From: BP-191 sp035940575
Lineage (GTDB): Bacteria > Actinomycetota > Actinomycetes > BP-191
Length of the DNA stretch: 64,000 nucleotides
NCBI GenBank assembly: GCA_035940575.1
Contig: DASZER010000004.1
Span: 1 to 64,000, forward strand
Direction of reading: 5' to 3'
Each line of letters begins with the position of its first letter. Within the stretch, counting starts at the first letter, position 1. The notes under the pieces were generated by a model, which made no database searches, was not told the DNA's origin, and saw only the letters and a list, made by a program, of their open reading frames with translations. The position numbers were made by a program, and so were the translations under genes. This document shows, in pieces, positions 33,299 through 41,039 of this stretch.

Positions 33299-33325
33299 GG
33301 AATCCCCGCCGGTACGATTCGCGTT
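33299..33325 (+). promoter_or_regulatory. Candidate thiol-stress (SigR-type) promoter of trxB
   Basis: GGAAT (33299-33303), 19 bp, then GTT (33323-33325) matches the GGAAT-N18/19-GTT promoter that Streptomyces SigR and mycobacterial SigH use at trxB. It ends 37 nt before the GTG start. No sigR gene is in the window, so this is a pattern match, not proof. Confidence 0.5.
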
Positions 33326-33362
33326 CCCGTGCCGCAGCGTTCGTCCGTCGAGAGGTCGTGCC

Positions 33363-34313
33363 GTGTCCGCCATCCGCGAGGTCGTCGTCATCGGGTCGGG
33401 CCCCGCCGGCCTGACCGCCGCGCTCTACACCGCGCGCGCCGACCTCAAGCCGCTCGTCATCGAGGGCATCGGCGCGGGCGGCCAGCTCATGCTGACCACC
33501 GAGGTCGAGAACTTCCCCGGCTTCCCCACCGGGATCATGGGGCCCGAGCTCATGGACAACATGCGCAAGCAGGCCGAGCGCTTCGGCGCGGAGTTCGTCA
33601 CGGACGACGTGACGCGGGTGGACCTCACCGGCGACGTCAAGAGGACGTGGGTCGGCGACACGCTCTACGAGTCGCACACCGTGATCATCTCGACCGGCGC
33701 CCGCGCGAACTGGCTCGGCCTCCCCAACGAGCAGCGGCTCATCGGGCGCGGCGCCTCGTCGTGCGCGACGTGCGACGGGTTCTTCTTCCGCGACCACGAC
33801 ATCGCGGTCGTCGGCGGCGGCGACTCGGCGATGGAGGAGGCGACGTTCCTCACGAAGTTCGCGAAGTCGGTGACGATCGTCCACCGCCGCGACACGCTGC
33901 GCGCCAGCAAGATCATGCAGGAGCGCGCGCTGAGCAACCCCAAGATCCGCTTCGCCTGGAACTCCGCCGTCTCCGACGTCCTCGGCGACCAGACGGTCGA
34001 GGGCGTCGAGCTGACGTCGACCGTCGACGGCACCAAGACGACGCTGCCGGTGACGGGGCTGTTCGTCGCGATCGGCCACACGCCGAACACCGACCTGTTC
34101 ACCGGCCAGGTCGAGCTCGACGCCGAGGGCTACATCGCCGTCGACTCGCCGTCCACGCGCACCAACCTGCCCGGCGTGTTCGCCTGCGGCGACGTCGTGG
34201 ACCACACGTACCGCCAGGCCATCACGGCGGCGGGGACGGGCTGCGCGGCGGCGCTGGACGCGGAGAAGTACCTCGCCGCGCTCGAGGCGCCGTCAGTCTC
34301 GGTCGCGCAGTAG
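33363..34313 (+). CDS. trxB: Thioredoxin-disulfide reductase
   Basis: The 316-aa flavoenzyme reduces thioredoxin with NADPH. FAD-binding VVVIGSGPAGLTAALYTARA is at the N-terminus and the redox-active CATC at Cys134-Cys137 in SSCATCDGFFF. The NADPH-binding IAVVGGGDSAMEEATFL and the C-terminal FAD motif GVFACGDVVDHTYRQAITAAGTGC are also present. GTG 33363 has GAGAGG about 7 nt upstream. trxA lies 535 bp downstream, with a convergent small gene between them that overlaps the trxB end by 21 bp. Confidence 0.96.
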   Translation: MSAIREVVVIGSGPAGLTAALYTARADLKPLVIEGIGAGGQLMLTTEVENFPGFPTGIMGPELMDNMRKQAERFGAEFVTDDVTRVDLTGDVKRTWVGDTLYESHTVIISTGARANWLGLPNEQRLIGRGASSCATCDGFFFRDHDIAVVGGGDSAMEEATFLTKFAKSVTIVHRRDTLRASKIMQERALSNPKIRFAWNSAVSDVLGDQTVEGVELTSTVDGTKTTLPVTGLFVAIGHTPNTDLFTGQVELDAEGYIAVDSPSTRTNLPGVFACGDVVDHTYRQAITAAGTGCAAALDAEKYLAALEAPSVSVAQ

Positions 34314-34775
34314 CGGCGCGACGGGGAACCGCTCGCCCGTCGGCGGCGGCGCGTCGGCCGTAGGCACGCCGAGCGGGTGCGCGGGGACGACCGGCAGGTC
34401 GCTCGCCGGAGCGGGCGGCGCCGGCACCGGCGTCACGTGCACGGGCTGGGTCACCATCGCGACCTCGCGCGGGGCGCTGCGCGCGGACGCGGGCGCGGCC
34501 TGCGCCGGCTCGCCCGCCGCGCGCGCGGCGTCGGTGCGCTGGCGCTTCTGCTCGCGGGTGGGGAAGCCGTCGCGCGCCCAGTCGTTGAACCACAGCGCCA
34601 CCAGCGTCGGCACCGCGGGGATGATCACCGTCATCAGCGCGGACGCGCCGATCGAGACCTCCCGCGCCTCCTCGCCGGTGACCGCGGCCACGACAAGCCC
34701 GACGAGGCCGGACCAGCCCGCGAACGCGGCGACCCACGCCATCACGGCCAGCGTGTAACGTCCCGCGCGTCCCAT
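34293..34775 (-). CDS. Two-helix membrane protein with Pro/Ala-rich cytoplasmic tail
   Basis: The 160-aa protein has two TM segments (about 8-30 and 40-62, MAWVAAFAGWSGLVGLVVAAV and ASALMTVIIPAVPTLVALWF). A charged stretch follows (REQKRQRTDAARAAGE) and then a long Pro/Ala-rich tail. No known family is recognised. TAAACT (34783-34788 on the minus strand) sits 7 nt before ATG 34775 with no RBS, so it is probably leaderless. It lies between trxB and trxA on the opposite strand, an unusual interruption of that pair, and overlaps the trxB end by 21 bp. Confidence 0.55.
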   Translation of the reverse strand: MGRAGRYTLAVMAWVAAFAGWSGLVGLVVAAVTGEEAREVSIGASALMTVIIPAVPTLVALWFNDWARDGFPTREQKRQRTDAARAAGEPAQAAPASARSAPREVAMVTQPVHVTPVPAPPAPASDLPVVPAHPLGVPTADAPPPTGERFPVAPLLRDRD

Positions 34776-34848
34776 GGCGGGAAGTTTACGGACCGCCAGT
34801 ACGTTGTCGCCGCACAGGAAGCCACCCGCCACAGCCAAGGAGAGACTC

Positions 34849-35175
34849 GTGGGCGCCTCGACCACCACCGTTACCGACGCGACGTTCGCCAGCGACGTCC
34901 TCGCGAGCGACGTCCCCGTGCTCGTCGACTTCTGGGCGGAGTGGTGCGGACCGTGCAAGATGGTCGCCCCCGTCCTCGAGGAGATCGCGGCCGAGCACGC
35001 CGACAAGATCAAGGTCGTCAAGGTCAACATCGACGAGAACCCCCAGGCCGCGCGCGACTACCGCGTCATGTCCATCCCGACCATGTCGGTCTTCAAGGAC
35101 GGCCAGATCGTGAAGACGATCGTCGGCGCCAAGCCGAAGGCCGCCCTGCTCCGCGACCTCGAAGGCATCGTCTAG
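34849..35175 (+). CDS. trxA: Thioredoxin
   Basis: The 108-aa protein has the catalytic WCGPC motif (Cys33, Cys36) in FWAEWCGPCKM, and the cis-Pro loop in MSIPTMSVFKDG. It reduces protein disulfides, recharged by the TrxB encoded just upstream. AAGGAGAG precedes GTG 34849. It is followed by a long inverted-repeat terminator and then cwlM, the typical actinobacterial order. Confidence 0.96.
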   Translation: MGASTTTVTDATFASDVLASDVPVLVDFWAEWCGPCKMVAPVLEEIAAEHADKIKVVKVNIDENPQAARDYRVMSIPTMSVFKDGQIVKTIVGAKPKAALLRDLEGIV

Positions 35176-35200
35176 CACGGGCCCGGCCCGCACCGGACCC

Positions 35201-35247
35201 ACGCGGCCCCGGTTCCGTCTCTCCCCCGTGGCGGACCGGGGCCGCGT
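35201..35247 (+). terminator. Long inverted-repeat terminator after trxA
   Basis: The left arm ACGCGGCCCCGGTTCCG (35201-35217) pairs with CGGACCGGGGCCGCGT (35232-35247), with one bulged T, around a 14-nt loop. There is no U-tract. It separates trxA from cwlM, whose TAGCAT hexamer is at 35270-35275. Confidence 0.75.
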
Positions 35248-35282
35248 GCTGTCCGCGCCCCGGTGCCCGTAGCATCGTCGGC

Positions 35283-36422
35283 ATGCAGCTCATCCGTCGC
35301 GGCGACCGCGGCCCGGCCGTGGCCGAGGTCCGCGCGATGCTGCGCGCGCTGGGGCTGCTCCCGGCGACCGACCCGCCGCTCGGCCACGCCGTCGAGGGCG
35401 TCGAGTACGACGCCGCGACCGAGCGCGCCGTGCGCGCGTTCCAGCAGCAGCGCGGCCTGGCCGCCGACGGCATCGTGGGCGCGGAGACGTACAGGACGCT
35501 GGAGGAGGCGCGCTGGAGCCTCGGCGACCGGATGCTCTACCGCAAGGTCGGGCACCACTTCGTCGGCGACGACGTGGTGGCGTTGCAGACCTGGCTGCGC
35601 GACCGCGGCTTCGACGTCGGGCGGCTCGACGGCATCTTCGGCCAGCGCACCGAGACGGCGCTGGCGGAGTTCCAGCGCAACGTCGGCCTCAACCCCGACG
35701 GCATCTTCGGCCCGGCCACGCTCCGCGCGATCGAGCGGCTGCGCCGTGCCGTCGGCGGCGGGCGCGCCGACCACATGCGCGAGCACGAGGCGCTGTTCCG
35801 CTCCGGCCCCGCGCTCACCGCCAAGACCGTCATCGTCGACCCCGGCCACGGCGGCACCGACCCCGGCTGGATCTCGCACGGCCTGGTCGAGGCCGACGTC
35901 GTCTACGACATCGCCGCCCGCCTGGAGGGCCGCCTCGCCGCGGCCGGGGCGATCCCGTTTCTCACCCGCTCGGCCGACGGCGACGTGAGCGTCGAGGACA
36001 GGGCGGCGTTCGCGAACTCCGCCGAGGCGGACCTGTACGTCGCGATCCACCTCGACGGCTCGCCGTCGCCGCACCCGCGCGGCGTGGCGACGTACTACTT
36101 CGGCAACGCGTTCGTCGGCGCGTCGGCGACGGGCGCGCGGCTCGCGGACCTCGTGCAGCGCGAGGTCGTCGCGCGCACCGACCTCCTCGACTGCCGTACG
36201 CACCCCCAGTCGTGGGACCTGCTGCGCCTCACCCGGATGCCGGCCGTCGAGATCTGCTGCGGCTACCTCACCAACGCCCACGACGCGGCGCGGCTCGGGG
36301 AGCCGGAGTTCCGCGACACGATCGCGGAGGCGCTGCTGGCGGCGGTGCAGCGGCTGTACCTGCCGGTGGCGGACGACCCGGGGACCGGGCAGCTCAGGTT
36401 CGCGGACCTCTCCCGCGCGTGA
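35283..36422 (+). CDS. cwlM: CwlM-like peptidoglycan-binding N-acetylmuramoyl-L-alanine amidase family protein
   Basis: The 379-aa protein has two tandem PG_binding_1 domains (about 1-80 and 85-150, RGDRGPAVAEVRAMLRALGLL and GDDVVALQTWLRDRGFDVG). An Amidase_3 domain (about 185-360) follows, with zinc-ligand motifs DPGHGGTD, LVEADVVYD and YVAIHLDGSP, and the catalytic-Glu site VEICCGYLTN. No signal peptide is present. In mycobacteria the homologue next to trxA is cytoplasmic and, when phosphorylated, activates MurA instead of cutting wall, so a regulatory role is plausible. ATG 35283 is 7 nt after TAGCAT (leaderless). Confidence 0.9.
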   Translation: MQLIRRGDRGPAVAEVRAMLRALGLLPATDPPLGHAVEGVEYDAATERAVRAFQQQRGLAADGIVGAETYRTLEEARWSLGDRMLYRKVGHHFVGDDVVALQTWLRDRGFDVGRLDGIFGQRTETALAEFQRNVGLNPDGIFGPATLRAIERLRRAVGGGRADHMREHEALFRSGPALTAKTVIVDPGHGGTDPGWISHGLVEADVVYDIAARLEGRLAAAGAIPFLTRSADGDVSVEDRAAFANSAEADLYVAIHLDGSPSPHPRGVATYYFGNAFVGASATGARLADLVQREVVARTDLLDCRTHPQSWDLLRLTRMPAVEICCGYLTNAHDAARLGEPEFRDTIAEALLAAVQRLYLPVADDPGTGQLRFADLSRA

Positions 36423-36916
36423 TCCGCACGCCGCGGCTGCTCCTGCGCCGCTGGCGCTCGGCCGACGCCGCGCCGCTCGCCGCCCTCAACGCCGACCCCG
36501 AGGTCATGCGCTTCGTCGGCGGGCCGCTGTCGCGCGAGGCGAGCGACGCGACGATCGCCCGGTCCACGGCGTTCTTCGCCGAGACCGGCTACGGCCGCTA
36601 CGCCGTCGAGTGGCGCGGCGAGTGTGTCGGCTACGTCGGGCTCGGGCGCCACCCGTTCGTCGGCGACGACGTCGAGATCGGCTGGCGGCTCGCGCGGCAC
36701 GCGTGGGGCAACGGCCTCGCGACGGAGGGCGCGCGGGCCGTGGTCGCGGCGGCGCCGTCGTACGAGCTCGACCGGCTCGTCTCCGTCGTGCACCCCGACA
36801 ACGCCGCGTCGCGCGCCGTGTGCGGCCGGCTCGGGATGGCGTTGGAGGTGGAGCGCGACGGGCTGCTGGTCTACGCGCTCACGACGAGCCGCAGCGAGCC
36901 CGCGAGCTCCGGCTGA
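36419..36916 (+). CDS. GNAT N-acetyltransferase (RimJ/RimL-type)
   Basis: The 165-aa protein begins IRTPRLLLRRWRSADAAPLAALNADPEVMRFVG, the standard opening of RimJ/L-like acetyltransferases. The acetyl-CoA-binding stretch is VEIGWRLARHAWGNGLATEGARAVV, and ends near RLVSVVHPDNAASRAVCGRLGM. The acceptor is unknown. GTG 36419 overlaps the cwlM stop (GTGA), so it is coupled to it. Its end overlaps the convergent methyltransferase gene by 46 bp. Confidence 0.85.
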   Translation: MIRTPRLLLRRWRSADAAPLAALNADPEVMRFVGGPLSREASDATIARSTAFFAETGYGRYAVEWRGECVGYVGLGRHPFVGDDVEIGWRLARHAWGNGLATEGARAVVAAAPSYELDRLVSVVHPDNAASRAVCGRLGMALEVERDGLLVYALTTSRSEPASSG

Positions 36917-37614
36917 TCCCGCAGCGCGCCGTGCCGCGCGTCCCACGCGCCGCTCGCGAGGTCGTCCGCGAGGTGCCGTACGGCCCGCTCCTCGTCCTCG
37001 GGCGCGACGAACCCCCACCCGCTCTGCGCCCGCCGCACCCCCGGGTCGAGGAACGCCTCGGGGCGGCCGTAGAACGCCTCCCCGAAGCCGTCCACGCAGT
37101 CGAACGGCACCGGCACGGGCGTCACCGTGGCGCCGCCGAGGTGGCCTGCGAGCGTGGCGATCGGGAGGTAGCGGCGGCGCTCGGCCGCGACCAGCTCGGG
37201 CGCGTACTCGGCGAGCCAGAGCGCCTCGAGCACGTCCGGGTCGAACGTCAGGATCGCGACCGGGCCGCGCGCGACGCGGCGCAGCTCGGCGAGGCCGCGC
37301 GCGGGGTCGTCCCACTGGTGCACCGTGATCGTCGCCATCGCGGCGTCCACGGCGCCGTCGCGCAACGGCAGCGCCTCGGCCACGGCACGCACGACGGGCG
37401 CGGCCCCGGGCGGGCGCTGCGCGACCATCGCCTCGCTCGGCTCGACCGCGAGCACGCGGACGGGCGGCAGCGGCTCGTACGAGCCCGCGCCCGCGCCGAC
37501 GTTGACGACCGTGCGCGCGTCGCCGAGCGCGGCGTGGACGTAGGCCGCGATGCGGGGGTCGGGGCGGCGGCGGGGCGCGTAGGCGACGCCGGTGTAGTCG
37601 AAGTCGCCCGGCAC
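36871..37614 (-). CDS. SAM-dependent methyltransferase
   Basis: The 247-aa class I methyltransferase has VVNVGAGAGSYEP (motif I, SAM-binding, about residues 35-47), VLAVEPSEAMVAQRP (acidic loop), and AMATITVHQWDDPARGLAELRRVARG in the post-motif helices. The family includes ubiquinone/menaquinone-type methylases, but substrate is not evident. GTG 37614 starts 2 bp after the stop of the GNAT gene, forming a three-gene minus-strand operon with 37617-38234 and 38238-38747. Confidence 0.78.
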   Translation of the reverse strand: MPGDFDYTGVAYAPRRRPDPRIAAYVHAALGDARTVVNVGAGAGSYEPLPPVRVLAVEPSEAMVAQRPPGAAPVVRAVAEALPLRDGAVDAAMATITVHQWDDPARGLAELRRVARGPVAILTFDPDVLEALWLAEYAPELVAAERRRYLPIATLAGHLGGATVTPVPVPFDCVDGFGEAFYGRPEAFLDPGVRRAQSGWGFVAPEDEERAVRHLADDLASGAWDARHGALRDQPELAGSLRLVVSA

Positions 37615-37616
37615 GG

Positions 37617-38234
37617 TCAGACCGGCCGGAGCGCGCCCTCGGGCGACATCGACTGGAGGAGGCGTTCGAGGGCGACCTCGACGTCCTCGCGCCACGAGAC
37701 GGCGGTCTTGAGCTCCAGGCGCAGGCGCGGGAAGCGCGGGTGCGGCCGCACGGTCTTGAAGCCGACCGAGAGCAGGTAGTCGGCGGGGAGCACGCACGCC
37801 GGCGTCTCCCAGTTCTTGTCCCCGAACGCCTCCACGGCCTTCACGCCGCGGCGGATCAGGTCCTTCGCGACGCCCTGCACGAGCATCCGGCCGAGGCCCA
37901 TGCCGCTGAACTCCGGCAGCACGTGGCCCGTCGTCAGCAGCACCGCGTCCGCGCTCACCGGGCTCGTGGGGAACGCCACGCCGCGCGGGACGTACGCCGG
38001 CGGCGCGAACATCACGTAGCCCGCGGGCACGCCGTCGACGTAGACGAGCTTGCCGCACGAGCCCCACTCCAGGAGCGTCGCGGAGACCCACGCCTCCTTC
38101 TCGAACTCCGTGTCACCGGCTTCCTCCGCCCGCGTGCGCGCGACGGGGTCGAGCTCCCAGAACACGCAGCGGCGGCACCGCCTCGGCAGGTCGTCGAGGT
38201 TGTCGAGCGTGATGCTCGCGAGGCGGCGGGACAT
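37617..38234 (-). CDS. GNAT-family acetyltransferase of the origin-region type
   Basis: The 205-aa protein begins with a Cys-rich head (DLPRRCRRCVFWELDP) that could bind metal. The acetyltransferase fold follows: CGKLVYVDGVPAGYVMFAPPAYVPRG and LLTTGHVLPEFSGMGLGRMLVQGVAKDLIRRGVKAVEAFG. The CxxC-FWELDP head and its location between cwlM and parB recur in actinobacteria. Substrate unknown. ATG 38234 is 3 bp from the upstream gene's stop. Confidence 0.8.
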   Translation of the reverse strand: MSRRLASITLDNLDDLPRRCRRCVFWELDPVARTRAEEAGDTEFEKEAWVSATLLEWGSCGKLVYVDGVPAGYVMFAPPAYVPRGVAFPTSPVSADAVLLTTGHVLPEFSGMGLGRMLVQGVAKDLIRRGVKAVEAFGDKNWETPACVLPADYLLSVGFKTVRPHPRFPRLRLELKTAVSWREDVEVALERLLQSMSPEGALRPV

Positions 38235-38237
38235 CGT

Positions 38238-38747
38238 TCAGGTCGTCCTGCGGCGGCGGCGGGTGGCGGCGGGCTCGGCCGGCGGCGGCGCGGCGGCCTC
38301 CTCCAGGCCGGCCAGGTGCTCGTTCATGGCCTCGCGCCCCTCGCGCACGGCCTCGCTGACCGGCGCGGCGACGGCGGCGACCGGGTCGGCGGTCCTCGCG
38401 CGGGAACGCCGCGTCGGCTTGGCGGGCTCGCTGGTGGCGGCCTCGGGCTCCGGCGGGTCCTCGCGGCCCGGCGGCGGCGTCACCATCTCGGGGACGGCCT
38501 TGCGCGGGGGCGGGGTCTCGCCGGCCGGCTCCTCGACGGGCTCCTCGACAGGGGCGGTCGGCTCCTGCGCGATCTCGTCCGCGCCTTCGAGCGCGGGCTC
38601 GCCGAACTCCTCCTGCGGCATCCGCACGGCCGCGGCCGCGCCGGAGCCCTCGGGGGCGTCCTTGGGGCGGCGCAGCAGGCTCGCGACCCACCCGGCGCCC
38701 GCGCCCACGGCGAAGCCCAGCACGATCCGGCGGAGGGGGAAGCGCAT
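38238..38747 (-). CDS. Small membrane-anchored Pro/Glu-rich protein
   Basis: The 169-aa protein begins RFPLRRIVLGFAVGAGAGWVASLLRRP, a single helix with Gly residues flanked by Arg, like a signal-anchor. An acidic Pro/Glu/Ala-rich disordered region follows (EPTAPVEEPVEEPAGE), and a basic tail RRRRRTT. No enzymatic domain is seen. It starts the minus-strand operon with the GNAT and methyltransferase genes. Function is unknown. The start is judged from the hydrophobic segment, with no clear RBS. Confidence 0.55.
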   Translation of the reverse strand: MRFPLRRIVLGFAVGAGAGWVASLLRRPKDAPEGSGAAAAVRMPQEEFGEPALEGADEIAQEPTAPVEEPVEEPAGETPPPRKAVPEMVTPPPGREDPPEPEAATSEPAKPTRRSRARTADPVAAVAAPVSEAVREGREAMNEHLAGLEEAAAPPPAEPAATRRRRRTT

Positions 38748-38820
38748 GCGGCGGCTCACGAACGTCGGCGACGGGACCCCGATCCTACGGCGCCCCCGCG
38801 ACGCGCGGTAGCCTCGGGCG

Positions 38821-40095
38821 ATGGTCAACCTCGACCCGTACGGCGACCGCTACGCCGCCCGCACCCGCGGGATGACGGCGTCGGAGATCCGCGCGCTGTT
38901 CGCGGTGGCCTCGCGGCCCGAGGTCGTGTCGCTCGCCGGCGGGATGCCGTACACCTCGGCCCTGCCCCTCGACGCGGTCGCCGCGGCCGTCGCCGACCTC
39001 GTCGCGACGCGCGGGCCCGTGGCGCTGCAGTACGGCTCCGGCCAGGGCGACCCCGAGCTGCGCGAGCTGATCTGCACGGTCATGGCGCTCGAGGGCATCG
39101 ACGCCTCGCCCGACGACGTCGTCGTCACCGTCGGCTCGCAGCAGGCCCTCGACCTCGTCACGCGGATCTTCGTCGACCCCGGCGACGTCGTGGTCGCCGA
39201 GGCGCCGTCGTACGTCGGCGCGCTCGGGACGTTCGCGATGTACCAAGCCGACGTCGTGCACGTGCCGATGGACGACGCCGGGCTGGTGCCCGAGGCGCTG
39301 GAGGAGACGCTCGCCCGGGTCGGGTCGCGCGCGAAGTTCCTCTACACGGTCCCGAACTTCCACAACCCCGCAGGCGTCTCGCTCTCTCGCGAACGACGAG
39401 ATGTAGTGGTGGACATCTGCCGCCGCCACGACATCTTGGTGCTGGAGGACAACCCGTACGGTCTCCTCGGCTTCGACAGCGACCCCGAGCCGGCCCTGCG
39501 CGCCCGCACCGCGGACGGCGTCCTGTACCTCGGGTCGTTCTCCAAGACGTTCGCCCCGGGCCTGCGCGTCGGCTGGGTCCTCGCGCCGCACTCCGTCCGC
39601 GAGAAGCTCGTGCTCGCCGCCGAGGCGTCCGTGCTCTGCCCACCGAACTTCACGCAGTTCGTCGTCGCCGACTACCTGCGCACGCAGCCGTGGCAGGACC
39701 AGGTGAAGGTGTTCCGCGAGCTGTACCGCGAGCGCCGCGACGCCATGCTCGACGCGCTCGGCTCGCACTTCCCCTCGGACGCGACCTGGACGCACCCCGC
39801 AGGCGGCTTCTACACGTGGGTCACGCTGCCGGAGGGGCTGGACGCGAAGGAGATGCTGCCGCGCGCGGTGTCGGCGCGGGTCGCGTACGTGCCCGGGACG
39901 GCGTTCTACGCCGACGGCACGGGGGGCAACCACCTGCGGCTGTCGTACTGCTACCCCGAGCCCGAGCGCATCCGCGAGGGCGTCCGCCGCCTCGCCGGCG
40001 TCATCGAGGTCGAGCAGGAGCTGCGGGAGACGTTCGGGCCGCTGACGTCGCACGACACGGGCGGGTTCGACGCGCCGGCCCCGGACGTGCGCTGA
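38821..40095 (+). CDS. PLP-dependent aminotransferase (class I/II)
   Basis: The 424-aa fold-type I enzyme has SLAGGMPYTSALPLDAV, GSQQALDLVTRIFVDPGDVV, the substrate-phosphate region VPNFHNPAGVSLS, DNPYGLL and the Schiff-base lysine at about 242 in SFSKTFAPGLRVGWVLAP. It resembles 2-aminoadipate/aromatic (MocR-type, without a DNA-binding domain) transaminases often found near parB. Exact substrate unknown. ATG 38821 is 6 nt after TAGCCT (leaderless). Its stop overlaps the ddl ATG. Confidence 0.88.
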   Translation: MVNLDPYGDRYAARTRGMTASEIRALFAVASRPEVVSLAGGMPYTSALPLDAVAAAVADLVATRGPVALQYGSGQGDPELRELICTVMALEGIDASPDDVVVTVGSQQALDLVTRIFVDPGDVVVAEAPSYVGALGTFAMYQADVVHVPMDDAGLVPEALEETLARVGSRAKFLYTVPNFHNPAGVSLSRERRDVVVDICRRHDILVLEDNPYGLLGFDSDPEPALRARTADGVLYLGSFSKTFAPGLRVGWVLAPHSVREKLVLAAEASVLCPPNFTQFVVADYLRTQPWQDQVKVFRELYRERRDAMLDALGSHFPSDATWTHPAGGFYTWVTLPEGLDAKEMLPRAVSARVAYVPGTAFYADGTGGNHLRLSYCYPEPERIREGVRRLAGVIEVEQELRETFGPLTSHDTGGFDAPAPDVR

Positions 40096-41039
40096 TGCGC
40101 GCGCTGATCCTCGCGGGCGGGCTGTCGTTCGAGCGCGAGGTGTCGCTGCGCTCCGGCCGCCGCGTCTGCGACGCGCTGCGCTCCGCGGGCGTCGAGGCGG
40201 AGGTACGCGACGCCGACGCCACGCTGCTCGCCACGCTCGCCGAGACCTCCCCCGACGCGGTCTTCGTCGCGCTGCACGGTGCGCCGGGCGAGGACGGCGC
40301 GATCCGCGGCGTGCTCGACCTCGCGGGGGTGCCGTACGTCGGCGCCGCGCCCCACGCCTGCCGCCTCGCCTGGGACAAGCCGATCGCCAAGGGGCTGCTC
40401 CGCTCGGCGGGCGTGGCCACGCCGGACGCGGTGACGTTGCCGCACAGCACGTTCCGCGAGCTCGGCGCGCACGCCGTCCTCGAACGCCTGCTCGCCCGGC
40501 TGCCGCTGCCGCTGCTCGTCAAGCCCGCCTCCGGCGGCTCCGCGCTCGGCGCCTCGATCGTGCGCGACGCGGACGCGCTGCCCGCCGCGATGGTGCACTG
40601 CTTCTCCTACGGTGACACCGCGCTGGTGGAGCGGCTGGTCACCGGAACCGAACTGGCGGTGTCCGTGGTGGAGCGCGACGGCACCCCCGAGGCGCTTCCG
40701 GCCGTCGAGGTGGTGCCGCGCGAGGGGCCGCTGTTCGACTACAACGCCCGCTACACCGCCGGAGCGACCGACTACCACGCCCCCGCCAGGCTGCCCGAGC
40801 CCGTGCTGACCGCCGCGGCGCGCGCGGCGCTCGCCGCCCACCGGGTGCTCGGACTTCGCGACCTGTCCCGCACCGACCTCGTCGTGGACGAGGACGGCAC
40901 GCCGTGGTTCCTCGAGGTCAACGTCTCGCCGGGCATGACCGAGACGTCGCTGCTGCCGATGGCCGCCGCGGCGGCCGGCGTCGACGTCGGCGGGCTCTGC
41001 CGCGACCTGGTGGCCGCGGCCGCAGCGCGCCAGGCCTAG
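40095..41039 (+). CDS. ddl: D-alanine--D-alanine ligase
   Basis: The 314-aa ATP-grasp ligase joins two D-alanines for peptidoglycan. It shows ALHGAPGEDGAIRGVLDLAG and VPYVGAAPHACRLAWDKPIAKGLL, then PLLVKPASGGSALGASIV (ATP-binding loop), and the catalytic DLVVDEDGTPWFLEVNVSPGMTETSLLPMAA. The length is typical of DdlB. A second, main ddl may exist elsewhere. ATG 40095 overlaps the aminotransferase TGA. Its TAG shares the CTAG palindrome (41036-41039) with the end of parB. Confidence 0.9.
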   Translation: MRALILAGGLSFEREVSLRSGRRVCDALRSAGVEAEVRDADATLLATLAETSPDAVFVALHGAPGEDGAIRGVLDLAGVPYVGAAPHACRLAWDKPIAKGLLRSAGVATPDAVTLPHSTFRELGAHAVLERLLARLPLPLLVKPASGGSALGASIVRDADALPAAMVHCFSYGDTALVERLVTGTELAVSVVERDGTPEALPAVEVVPREGPLFDYNARYTAGATDYHAPARLPEPVLTAAARAALAAHRVLGLRDLSRTDLVVDEDGTPWFLEVNVSPGMTETSLLPMAAAAAGVDVGGLCRDLVAAAAARQA

